A DNA stretch of 7,144 bases from RGIG3994 sp045589735. GTDB lineage: Bacteria; Bacillota; Clostridia; Oscillospirales; CAG-272. Under the pieces are notes generated by a model. The model did not search any database. It was not told the DNA's origin and saw nothing but the letters and a program-made list of their open reading frames with translations. The stretch lies in contig JAZNPQ010000155.1 of the NCBI GenBank assembly GCA_045589735.1, positions 1-7,144 on the forward strand, in the 5' to 3' direction. A program made the position numbers and the translations under genes. Shown one piece after another: positions 1 to 5,702 of this stretch (positions are counted from its first letter, which is position 1; each line of letters opens with the position of its first letter).

Positions 1-1
1 C

Positions 2-937
2 TATACTGAGCCGTGCGCGAGACTTGCACAGCTTCTTTGCGAAAAGAGCGGAATGAGCAAGGTGTTTTTCGGCAATTCCGGAGCGGAAGCGAACGAATGC
101 GCGATAAAGGTAGCAAGAAAATATGCCGCAGAGAAAAAAGGTGAGGAATACTATAAAATAATCACACTCGAAAACAGCTTCCATGGCAGAACGCTGACAA
201 CACTCGCGGCAACGGGTCAGGAGCATTTTCATAAGCTCTTCACACCGCTTACCGACGGATTTATACACACACCCGCGAACGATATAGACGCGCTTAAAAA
301 GCTGGTTGCCGAAAACAAGGTAGCCGCTATAATGATGGAATGCGTTCAGGGTGAGGGCGGAGTGCTTCCCGTAAACGAAGATTTTGTAAAAGCAGCGGCA
401 GAGATAGCAGAGAAAGAAGACATACTCATAATCATAGACGAGGTCCAGACGGGTAACGGCAGAACGGGTAAGATGTATGCGTATATGCACTACGGAATCA
501 AGCCCGACGTCGTAACCACGGCAAAGGGACTTGGCGGTGGTCTGCCTATCGGGGCGTGTATGATGAACGAGAAGGTAGAGAATGTTCTCGGCAAGGGTGA
601 CCACGGCTCGACCTACGGCGGCAATCCCGTATGCTCGGCAGGCGCTGTAAGTATTATAGAAAGAATTGACGATAAGCTTCTCTCGGAAGTAGCAGCCAAG
701 AGTAAATACGTTTTCGATGCCTTCCGCGGTGCTGAAGGCGTTGAAGCTGTCAGCGGAAAGGGGCTTATGATAGGCATAAAGACGGTAAAGCCTGCCGCAG
801 AGGTGCTTAAGACCTGTATGGAAAACGGAGTTCTTTGTCTTACGGCAAAGGATAAGATACGTCTGCTTCCCGCGCTCAATATTCCGATGGACGTTCTTAA
901 ACGTGCGGTTGACGTTATCAAAAAAGCTTGTATATAA
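2..937 (+). CDS. argD: Acetylornithine aminotransferase, 5'-truncated by window edge
   Basis: PLP-dependent class-III aminotransferase of arginine biosynthesis. It converts N-acetylglutamate 5-semialdehyde plus glutamate to N2-acetylornithine plus 2-oxoglutarate in the cytoplasm. The frame is open from base 2 (YTEPCARLAQLL...), so the ATG at 53 is internal and the true start lies left of the window. About 311 residues are present against roughly 390-400 in the family, so some 80-90 N-terminal residues are missing. Visible motifs are the phosphate-binding FGNSGAEANE (fragment residues about 22-31), FHGRT, VQGEGG, the cofactor aspartate in IIIDEVQTG (fragment D146), the Schiff-base lysine in TTAKGLGGG (fragment K175, bases 524-526), and GSTYGGNP. 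The usual EPVQGEGG reads ECVQGEGG here, a minor variation. argF downstream makes ArgD far more likely than a GABA or succinylornithine aminotransferase, though the families are close. Stop TAA at 935-937. Confidence 0.95.
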   Translation, partial: YTEPCARLAQLLCEKSGMSKVFFGNSGAEANECAIKVARKYAAEKKGEEYYKIITLENSFHGRTLTTLAATGQEHFHKLFTPLTDGFIHTPANDIDALKKLVAENKVAAIMMECVQGEGGVLPVNEDFVKAAAEIAEKEDILIIIDEVQTGNGRTGKMYAYMHYGIKPDVVTTAKGLGGGLPIGACMMNEKVENVLGKGDHGSTYGGNPVCSAGAVSIIERIDDKLLSEVAAKSKYVFDAFRGAEGVEAVSGKGLMIGIKTVKPAAEVLKTCMENGVLCLTAKDKIRLLPALNIPMDVLKRAVDVIKKACI

Positions 938-947
938 GAATGGAGAT

Positions 948-994
948 TAGCGTGAAAGTTTATTTTTTGTACGTAAAGTTCGCTGTTCACGCTA
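948..994. repeat. 9-bp perfect inverted repeat with 29-nt spacer after argD
   Basis: TAGCGTGAA at 948-956 is the exact reverse complement of TTCACGCTA at 986-994. The spacer is AT-rich at its left end. The 6-mer AAAGTT occurs at 955-960 and again at 975-980, a 20-base period. It starts 10 bases after the argD stop. The spacer is long for a terminator and no T tract follows the right arm. It could be an RNA stem with a large loop, a protein-binding palindrome, or the end of a small dispersed intergenic repeat. The sequence does not decide between these. Confidence 0.5.
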
Positions 995-1001
995 CCAAAA
1001 T

Positions 1002-1049
1002 CAAACTAAAAATGGGACCCAACCCCATTTTTGGTTTGCAGAGCAAACC
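1002..1049 (+). promoter_or_regulatory. Two overlapping, mutually exclusive hairpins in the argD-argF intergenic region
   Basis: Hairpin A pairs 1002-1016 with 1024-1038, a 15-bp stem with one G-U pair and a 7-nt loop. Hairpin B pairs GGTTTGC (1033-1039) with GCAAACC (1043-1049) around a 3-nt loop. Bases 1033-1038 belong to both, so the RNA can form A or B but not both intact. A T-rich run (1058-1071) follows B after 8 bases, farther than in a classical intrinsic terminator. The arrangement resembles an attenuator located 57 nt or more before argF. No T-box consensus and no convincing ArgR box was found, so any regulatory role is inference. A dispersed intergenic repeat is the main alternative. 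Confidence 0.4.
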
Positions 1050-1095
1050 CGTTTGAATTTTATTATTTTTTGTGCCGCTGCGATGGCGGCGGAAT

Positions 1096-1100
1096 GGGGA
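1096..1100 (+). promoter_or_regulatory. Ribosome binding site that sets the argF start
   Basis: GGGGA lies 5 bases before the ATG at 1106. The family-typical N-terminus MNLKGRNFLKLLD begins exactly there. The in-frame TTG at 1031 and ATG at 1094 lack both a good site and family similarity. A weak 5-bp GC stem (1074-1078 with 1086-1090) sits just upstream. Confidence 0.7.
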
Positions 1101-1105
1101 TTAAT

Positions 1106-2089
1106 ATGAATCTTAAAGGAAGAAATTTTTTAAAATTACTCGACTATACTCCCGAGGAGATAGCATATCTTATAGATCTTGCGGCAGAGCTTAAGGCAAA
1201 AAAGAAAGCAGGAATACCGCACAGACTTTGCGAAGGGAAGAGCATAGCTCTCATTTTTGAAAAGACAAGCACACGTACTCGCTGTGCTTTTGAGGTCGCG
1301 GCGGCTGATCTTGGAATGCATCCCACCTATCTTGACCCCACGGGCTCGCAGATAGGAAAAAAGGAATCTATAGCCGACACCGCAAGAGTGCTTGGAAGAA
1401 TGTATGACGGTATCGAATACAGAGGCTTTGAGCAGACGATAGTTGAGAATCTTGCAAAGTACGCGGGCGTTCCTGTCTGGAACGGTCTTACCAATGAATT
1501 TCACCCGACACAGATACTTGCTGATTTTCTCACGATAAAAGAGCATTTCGGTAAGCTTAAGGGAATAAAGTTCGTTTATATGGGCGATTCGCGTTACAAT
1601 ATGGGCAACTCTCTTATGGTCGGTTGCGCAAAAATGGGTATGCATTTTGTCTCCTGCGCGCCGAAGGAATATTTTCCCGCAAAAGAGCTTATCGAAGAAT
1701 GCCGTAGCATAGCAAAAGAGACGGGAGCGACGCTTGAATTTATCACAGACCCGATGGTCGCAACAAAGAACGCAGACGTTATCTACACAGACGTTTGGGT
1801 ATCTATGGGTGAGCCAGCAGAGGTGTGGAAGGAAAGAATAGATGCGCTCTATCCTTATCAGGTAAACGCAAAAATTATGGAAAACGCAGGTGCGCAGTGC
1901 CGTTTTATGCACTGTCTGCCGGCTTTCCACGATCTCAATACCGCAACTGGAATGGAGATATACAGACGCTTCGGAATCGACGCAATGGAGGTCACCGACG
2001 AGGTCTTTGAGAGCGAGCAGTCGATAGTTTTTGACGAAGCCGAGAACCGTATGCACACAATCAAAGCCGTAATGGCGGCAACGATTTAA
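1106..2089 (+). CDS. argF: Ornithine carbamoyltransferase
   Basis: Transfers the carbamoyl group of carbamoyl phosphate to ornithine, giving citrulline, the sixth step of arginine synthesis; cytoplasmic, normally a trimer or a multiple of trimers. The product is 327 residues, normal for the family. Carbamoyl-phosphate-binding STRT is at 55-58 in FEKTSTRTRCAFE, HPTQ at 133-136, GDSRYNMGNSL at about 160-170, the ornithine-binding SMG loop at 233-235, and HCLPAFHD from 269 with the catalytic Cys270. The SMG loop and HCLP together favour ornithine over aspartate carbamoyltransferase. The frame is open back to a TTG at 1031, but those 25 extra residues (VCRANPFEFYYF...) come from the intergenic hairpins and do not belong. 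Placement after argD argues for an anabolic rather than an arginine-deiminase role. No arcA or arcC is seen. Confidence 0.96.
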   Translation: MNLKGRNFLKLLDYTPEEIAYLIDLAAELKAKKKAGIPHRLCEGKSIALIFEKTSTRTRCAFEVAAADLGMHPTYLDPTGSQIGKKESIADTARVLGRMYDGIEYRGFEQTIVENLAKYAGVPVWNGLTNEFHPTQILADFLTIKEHFGKLKGIKFVYMGDSRYNMGNSLMVGCAKMGMHFVSCAPKEYFPAKELIEECRSIAKETGATLEFITDPMVATKNADVIYTDVWVSMGEPAEVWKERIDALYPYQVNAKIMENAGAQCRFMHCLPAFHDLNTATGMEIYRRFGIDAMEVTDEVFESEQSIVFDEAENRMHTIKAVMAATI

Positions 2090-2094
2090 TAATT

Positions 2095-2646
2095 ATGGAA
2101 CAGAATATAAAATTACAGGCGGCGGATGCCGTCAAGGAGCTTATCGAGATCTGCAAGCTTGCCGACGGAGAAATACTTGTCGTTGGTTGCTCAAGCTCCG
2201 AAATAGTCGGTGAAAATATAGGCCACGGCTCGAGCCTTGAATCCGCAGAGGCGGTTTTTGAGGGAATAATGTCGGTGCTGAGCGAGAGGGGAATATTTCT
2301 CGCTGCTCAGTGCTGTGAGCATCTTAACCGTGCTATCGTCGTTGAACGCGCGTGCGCCGAGCGTTACGGACTTACCGAGGTCTGCGTTATGCCGCAGCCG
2401 AAGGCGGGCGGCTCATTTGCGACAACGGCGTATAAAAGCTTTAAGTGTCCCGTGGTCGTTGAGAATATTTCGGCTCACGCAGGCATTGACATAGGAAATA
2501 CACTTATCGGTATGCATCTGCGCGCCGTTGCCGTTCCTGTCAGACTTTCGGTAAAAAATATAGGTCACGCACCTATTGTCTGCGCGAGAACACGTCCGAA
2601 GCTCATAGGCGGCGCAAGAGCCGTATATCCGTCGGATATTCGCTGA
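2095..2646 (+). CDS. UPF0340 family protein (TIGR01440, YwlG-like)
   Basis: Conserved Bacillota protein of 183 residues without an established biochemical role. Family hallmarks are VVGCSSSEIVGENIGHGSS (about 29-47), the AQCCEHLNRA block (71-80) with adjacent Cys73-Cys74, MPQPKAGGSFATTAY (about 99-113), and a C-terminal RTRPKLIGGARAVYP segment (165-179). There is no signal peptide or membrane segment, so it should be cytoplasmic. The ATG lies 5 bases after the argF stop and has no recognisable Shine-Dalgarno; the nearest purine-rich stretch, GGCGG at 2074-2078, is 16 bases away. It is probably translated by coupling to argF, which suggests co-transcription with the arginine genes. Whether this reflects a shared function is unknown. 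The Cys-Cys-Glu-His cluster could be a metal or catalytic site, but that is inference. Confidence 0.92.
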   Translation: MEQNIKLQAADAVKELIEICKLADGEILVVGCSSSEIVGENIGHGSSLESAEAVFEGIMSVLSERGIFLAAQCCEHLNRAIVVERACAERYGLTEVCVMPQPKAGGSFATTAYKSFKCPVVVENISAHAGIDIGNTLIGMHLRAVAVPVRLSVKNIGHAPIVCARTRPKLIGGARAVYPSDIR

Positions 2647-2714
2647 TTTACAGAATCAAAATATATTTTACGGCATATTATTAAAACAGATAAATATTTT
2701 TTCTGGGGGGTAAT
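2647..2714 (+). other. AT-rich leader before the amidase gene, possible weak promoter
   Basis: These 68 bases between the UPF0340 stop and the amidase ATG are much richer in A+T than the genes around them. TTTACA (2647-2652) and TATTAT (2676-2681) resemble promoter boxes, but their 23-base spacer is too long. TTTACG (2667-2672) with TAAATA (2691-2696) has an 18-base spacer but would start transcription at the ribosome binding site. No terminator hairpin separates the genes, so read-through from argF is equally possible. Confidence 0.25.
2705..2710 (+). promoter_or_regulatory. G6 ribosome binding site of the amidase gene
   Basis: A run of six G ends 4 bases before the ATG at 2715. It supports that start. 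The homopolymer is an unusual Shine-Dalgarno form and is short-spaced. Confidence 0.6.
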
Positions 2715-3278
2715 ATGCTGCTAACAAGACCTTATTTTCCCGAACGAGCCGTTGAATACGCAAGACGCTGGGCTCTCTCAAGAAATCCGCTTTTCGTTGA
2801 TTTTACGGGCATCGGCGGAGACTGCACGAGCTTTGTGTCTCAGTGTATTCTGGCGGGGTGCTGCACTCAAAACTTTGACCCGACGTACGGTTGGTACTAC
2901 GTAGATCCGAATGATCGCGCGCCTGCCTGGAGCGGAGTTGAGTTCTTCTACGATTTTATTACGGGTAGCGGAAATTACCCGACGAGATTTTCCCGTGTCG
3001 GCCCTCTCGGTATGGAGATAGGCGGCGGCAGAGCCGTGCCCGGAGACGTCGTACAGCTTTATGACGATGTAGGTGACTTTTATCACACACTTTTGGTGTC
3101 CGAAGTCATTGACGGTGAGATATACGTCTGCGCTCATTCCGACAACGCGCTTGACAGAGCGCTTTCGACTTACGTAAACGCCGCAGGCGCACGTTTTATA
3201 CATATTCAGGCGGCACTTATAGAGGTTGAGGACGACACCTGCTTTGATGCGCTTATCGAGGGAACGTCGATTATATAG
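2715..3278 (+). CDS. Putative amidase, papain-like fold (Amidase_6 type)
   Basis: A 187-residue protein resembling the Amidase_6 (PF12671) putative amidase domain, a papain/NlpC-like cysteine hydrolase family often attached to Bacillota cell-surface proteins. Matching signatures are AVEYARRWALSRNP (12-25), DFTGIGGDCTSFVSQC (29-44) with the expected nucleophile Cys37, GWYYVD (59-64), the WSGVEFFYDF block (72-81), GDVVQLYDD (110-118), FYHTLLVSEV (122-131) with candidate base His124, and a third polar site around His141 in the AHSDN segment. The domain fills the whole protein. No signal peptide, membrane anchor or wall-binding repeat is seen, so the product may stay in the cytoplasm or be released by lysis or non-classical export. 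The substrate is unknown; a peptide or cell-wall amide bond is only a family-level guess. Downstream lies a strong terminator. Confidence 0.83.
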   Translation: MLLTRPYFPERAVEYARRWALSRNPLFVDFTGIGGDCTSFVSQCILAGCCTQNFDPTYGWYYVDPNDRAPAWSGVEFFYDFITGSGNYPTRFSRVGPLGMEIGGGRAVPGDVVQLYDDVGDFYHTLLVSEVIDGEIYVCAHSDNALDRALSTYVNAAGARFIHIQAALIEVEDDTCFDALIEGTSII

Positions 3279-3285
3279 ACAAAAA

Positions 3286-3310
3286 ACATCCGAGTTTAAT
3301 TCTCGGATGT
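3286..3310. terminator. Bidirectional intrinsic terminator between convergent units
   Basis: ACATCCGAG (3286-3294) pairs perfectly with CTCGGATGT (3302-3310) around a 7-nt loop. On the plus strand the right arm runs into T tracts (3310-3316). On the minus strand the A6 run at 3281-3286 becomes a U tract. It lies 7 bases after the amidase stop. It also spans the 3' end of the minus-strand membrane-protein gene, whose TAA stop (3296-3298) is in the loop and whose last codons are in the stem. It should terminate both convergent transcripts. Confidence 0.9.
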
Positions 3311-4204
3311 TTTTTTCTTTCTTGCAGTTGTTTTGTTCCGCTTTTTTATCCCGCAGGCAATGAAGAAAAGCCGTATTCGATATATCAAATAGGTGAATAT
3401 GCCAAAAGCGGTGAAGGGAAGCGTTGCTATGTATGCGCCGACAAGTGTAAGCTCAAACTCAAATACGATACCGAGAACGAGTGAAACGATCACCGCAACT
3501 CCCGCAAGTATCAGTCGGGTAAAGCTCATTTGTCTCGTTGCGGCGCTCTTGCCGACAGAGATGACTATAGCGTATATTACCGTAATTATAAGATAAGAAA
3601 CACCAAGTCCGATTATCGACCACGCCCACCACTCAAATGGCCACCACTGAGCCGTGATTAGTCCGCTGAGAATACCGCTTACAAGAGCGATAAGACCTAC
3701 ACAAAGTCGCGTAAGGTTCGGCTTTTTCATAACCGATGGCGGATATTTTTTGTCAAATTCTTTTTTTGCGGAAGTATAAAGCTGAGCTTTTCCTTGCTTT
3801 TTTACCGTGTCTTTTTCAACCGTGTTCTTTGCTTCACGCTTGGTATGCTTATTGTCGGATTTCTCGTGCTCGTCTAAGTCTTCCTCTTCCTCTTCCTCTT
3901 CCAAAGGCTCGTCTGCTTCGGCTTCAGCATCATCAAGCTCAAAATCGAAGTCAAAGAGCGATTCGTTTGACGGCTCACCGCTTTCCTCGGCAACGCAGGC
4001 GTTGTAAAGCTCTTCGATCGTGGTGAGAGGTCCGTCAAGGGCTTCAAGCTCCTCCGCGTTCTCGCAAAGCTCGACCTTGCCTATAGTTTTCGATATCAGC
4101 TTTTGAAGATCTTGATAGTTTTGGGATACGTTAAATTCGGAAGAATCGGCTCTGACCTCGCGAAGTCGAGCCTTTATTTCATTTTTTATGGCATCGAGCG
4201 TCAA
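3296..4204 (-). CDS. Unrecognised membrane protein with acidic N-terminal half
   Basis: I do not recognise a family. Of 302 residues, 1-75 look helical and soluble. Residues 74-114 are strongly acidic, with seven consecutive Glu (102-108). Residues 116-161 are basic and polar, ending in YPPSVMKKPNLTR. Four hydrophobic segments follow at about 165-186, 192-217, 229-248 and 253-283, then a Lys/Arg-rich tail (287-299). Positive charges before segment 1, between 2 and 3, and at the C-terminus predict both ends in the cytoplasm. A Trp-rich stretch (187-195, WWPFEWWAW) marks the first external turn. The start is TTG at 4204, chosen because AGGAGG lies 8 bases upstream; no ATG occurs before residue 159. 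It is last in the minus-strand operon, 23 bases after the thuA-like gene. A scaffolding or sensing role is possible but unsupported. Confidence 0.8.
   Translation of the reverse strand: MTLDAIKNEIKARLREVRADSSEFNVSQNYQDLQKLISKTIGKVELCENAEELEALDGPLTTIEELYNACVAEESGEPSNESLFDFDFELDDAEAEADEPLEEEEEEEDLDEHEKSDNKHTKREAKNTVEKDTVKKQGKAQLYTSAKKEFDKKYPPSVMKKPNLTRLCVGLIALVSGILSGLITAQWWPFEWWAWSIIGLGVSYLIITVIYAIVISVGKSAATRQMSFTRLILAGVAVIVSLVLGIVFEFELTLVGAYIATLPFTAFGIFTYLIYRIRLFFIACGIKKRNKTTARKKKTSEN
3879..3902. repeat. Four tandem copies of TCTTCC encoding the poly-Glu run
   Basis: A 24-base hexanucleotide tandem repeat inside the membrane-protein gene, read on the minus strand as alternating GAG and GAA codons. 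Gain or loss of a unit would add or remove two Glu and keep the frame. Confidence 0.85.
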
Positions 4205-4212
4205 GGTCAGAG

Positions 4213-4218
4213 CCTCCT
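4213..4218 (-). promoter_or_regulatory. Consensus AGGAGG site that fixes a TTG start
   Basis: On the minus strand AGGAGG ends 8 bases before the TTG at 4204-4202, good spacing for initiation. It lies in the 23-base gap after the ThuA-like gene and is the main support for a non-ATG start. Confidence 0.85.
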
Positions 4219-4227
4219 TTTGTTAAC

Positions 4228-4971
4228 TTATTTGTCGAATTCTGTAATTATGGGTGTTTTGATATGGGGACAGCCTTCGGGGATAGTCTGTCCGTCAACC
4301 GAGGGCGCTGCCCAATATACAGCGTTTTTGATTATGCGCTGAACGTAAGGGTTATAGAAGGAAGGACAGGTCTCGTGACCGGGTTGGAAATAAAATACTT
4401 TACCTGCGCCTCGAATGAAGCAGCAGCCGTTTCTGAAAATGTTGCCGTCCTCAAACCAAGCGCCGAAAACGAGAGCGTCGGGCTGAGGAATATAGAAGGG
4501 CTCGGAATAAAGCTCTTCCTCTTCAATAAGAAAATGGTCGGGAATACCTGCCGCTATCGGATGCGAGGGCATAAGATTCCATACGATCTCCTTCTGGTTG
4601 CGTCCCCACTGGAGATTTCCGTTTGTACCCACTATAGCCTTGAAGGGCTTGGAGTGATGACCCGAATGAAGAGCGATAAAGCCCATCTGACCGAGATAAA
4701 CGCGCTTCTGTATCTTTGCGACGAGTGCGTCGTCAACTTCCTTATGAGCCGCATGTCCCCACCAGATAAGTACGTCGGTGCTGTTAAGCACCTCGTCGGG
4801 AAGTCCTTGAAATTCGTCGTCAAGTGCGGCAAGAGTAATGTCAAAATCCTCGTCACCAAGAAATTCGGCGACCTTTGCATGTATGCCGTTAGGATAAAGC
4901 GCTTTTGCTTTTTCGTTCGTCTTTTCGTGTCTGAACTCGTTCCATACAGTTACGCGAATTTTGCCTGCCAT
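4228..4971 (-). CDS. ThuA-like (trehalose-utilisation) domain protein
   Basis: ThuA-like fold (PF06283 type), related to class-I glutamine amidotransferases but without an evident catalytic triad here. It fills all 247 residues. Seen: N-terminal strand with KIRVTVWNEFRHE (4-16), a YPNGIHAKVAEFL block (26-38), TDVLIWWGHAAH (65-76), GFIALHSGHHSKPFKAIVG (97-115) typical of the family, SHPIAAGIPDHF (136-147), EEEELYSEPFY (150-160), and the C-terminal GAGKVFYFQPGHETCPSFYNP (188-208). Family members are linked to sugar metabolism; biochemical roles are mostly unproven, though some relatives oxidise disaccharides with NAD in 3-keto pathways. Not secreted. The start ATG at 4971 has AAGGAG 6 bases upstream (4978-4983) and lies 17 bases after the PHP gene, so the two are co-transcribed. 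The substrate cannot be told from the sequence. Confidence 0.92.
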   Translation of the reverse strand: MAGKIRVTVWNEFRHEKTNEKAKALYPNGIHAKVAEFLGDEDFDITLAALDDEFQGLPDEVLNSTDVLIWWGHAAHKEVDDALVAKIQKRVYLGQMGFIALHSGHHSKPFKAIVGTNGNLQWGRNQKEIVWNLMPSHPIAAGIPDHFLIEEEELYSEPFYIPQPDALVFGAWFEDGNIFRNGCCFIRGAGKVFYFQPGHETCPSFYNPYVQRIIKNAVYWAAPSVDGQTIPEGCPHIKTPIITEFDK

Positions 4972-4988
4972 GATTCTCTCCTTAATAT

Positions 4989-5702
4989 TTAGTTCTTTGG
5001 AATTATAGGGTCTTCACCTACGTGAAGAGGGGTATAATTTCCGCTTTTTAGTATTTCAACAAGCTGTTTTTCGGATGTTATCGGGACATCGGTGAGAATA
5101 CCGCCGTTAGGTGTGTGGATTTCGTGATGCATATCGGAACCAGAAAGCTTGATAAGACCGTACTTATCAGCCCACAGATTTGCAATATCGTTTCTCGAAT
5201 CGTGACCGATGTGACCGTTGAAAGCTTCGATTCCGTCAAGCATTGCCGGCTTTTTTATGGTTATTGAATTTCTAAACGGATGCGGCTGAAAGAAGAGTCC
5301 GCCTGCCTCATGAACACGACCGATAACCTGCTTGAGCGGTGCATCCAGTATGTCGGGAAAGTTTCTGTAGAATTCCTCATCAAGACCGTGGATAAGATAA
5401 TCGTTTTCGTCTGTATTGGACCTCAACTCAACGCCGAGAAGAATATTTAAATTTCTTTCTCTTGCAATATCACGAACCAATCTGAATCCTTCAAAATAGA
5501 AATCCATTTTTTCGTTCCAGTCAGCGCTGCCGTTGTATTTCTGCTTTTTGCCGTCTTCAAAGGTAAAACGGCTCAAGTGATTTGTGATGAAAAGCGTATC
5601 GTATCCGTTTTCGATATATTTATTTACCACCCATTCGGCAGAGGCGGTAGCGCAATCGCTGACCTCTGCCGTGTGGCAATGAAGCTCTGTTTTATAAGCC
5701 AT
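4989..5702 (-). CDS. PHP-domain metal-dependent phosphoesterase
   Basis: A stand-alone PHP (polymerase and histidinol phosphatase) domain of 237 residues, cytoplasmic. The metal-ligand pattern is complete: HCH at 8-10, NH at 41-42, Glu92 in LLGVELRS, His131, His141 in FFQPHPFRN (137-145), and Asp190/His192 in GSDMHH. These predict a di- or trinuclear metal site hydrolysing phosphate esters. There is no DNA polymerase or tRNA-like domain. The length and layout resemble small YciV/TrpH-like or histidinol-phosphatase-like phosphoesterases, but I cannot assign the substrate. The ATG (5702-5700) directly abuts the TAA of gpmI, and the ribosome binding site GAGG (5711-5714) lies inside the end of gpmI, so translation is probably coupled. 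Co-expression with a glycolytic mutase and a ThuA-like protein hints at phosphorylated or sugar metabolites, by inference only. Confidence 0.92.
   Translation of the reverse strand: MAYKTELHCHTAEVSDCATASAEWVVNKYIENGYDTLFITNHLSRFTFEDGKKQKYNGSADWNEKMDFYFEGFRLVRDIARERNLNILLGVELRSNTDENDYLIHGLDEEFYRNFPDILDAPLKQVIGRVHEAGGLFFQPHPFRNSITIKKPAMLDGIEAFNGHIGHDSRNDIANLWADKYGLIKLSGSDMHHEIHTPNGGILTDVPITSEKQLVEILKSGNYTPLHVGEDPIIPKN

Noticed and set aside
53..55. ATG at 53 as the start of argD
   Set aside because: The frame is open to the window edge and the upstream residues match the family, so this Met is internal.
613..990. Minus-strand open frame overlapping the end of argD and the intergenic palindrome
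   Set aside because: Mostly antisense to argD and starts inside the inverted repeat; no ribosome binding site and no similarity I recognise.
1031..1105. N-terminal extension of argF from the TTG at 1031
   Set aside because: It runs through the intergenic hairpins, has no ribosome binding site, and the extra residues do not resemble the family. The ATG at 1106 has GGGGA in place and the expected N-terminus.
938..1105. T-box riboswitch or ArgR operator upstream of argF
   Set aside because: No T-box AGGGTGG-type motif and no convincing TGAATAA-type ARG box pair could be found by eye.
1136..2056. 306-residue minus-strand open frame opposite argF
   Set aside because: It is the antisense shadow of a clear ornithine carbamoyltransferase, has low-complexity Cys/Arg/Ser-rich composition, and matches no family.
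4264..4992. 242-residue plus-strand open frame opposite the ThuA-like gene
   Set aside because: Shadow of a well-supported gene on the other strand; no ribosome binding site or recognisable domain.
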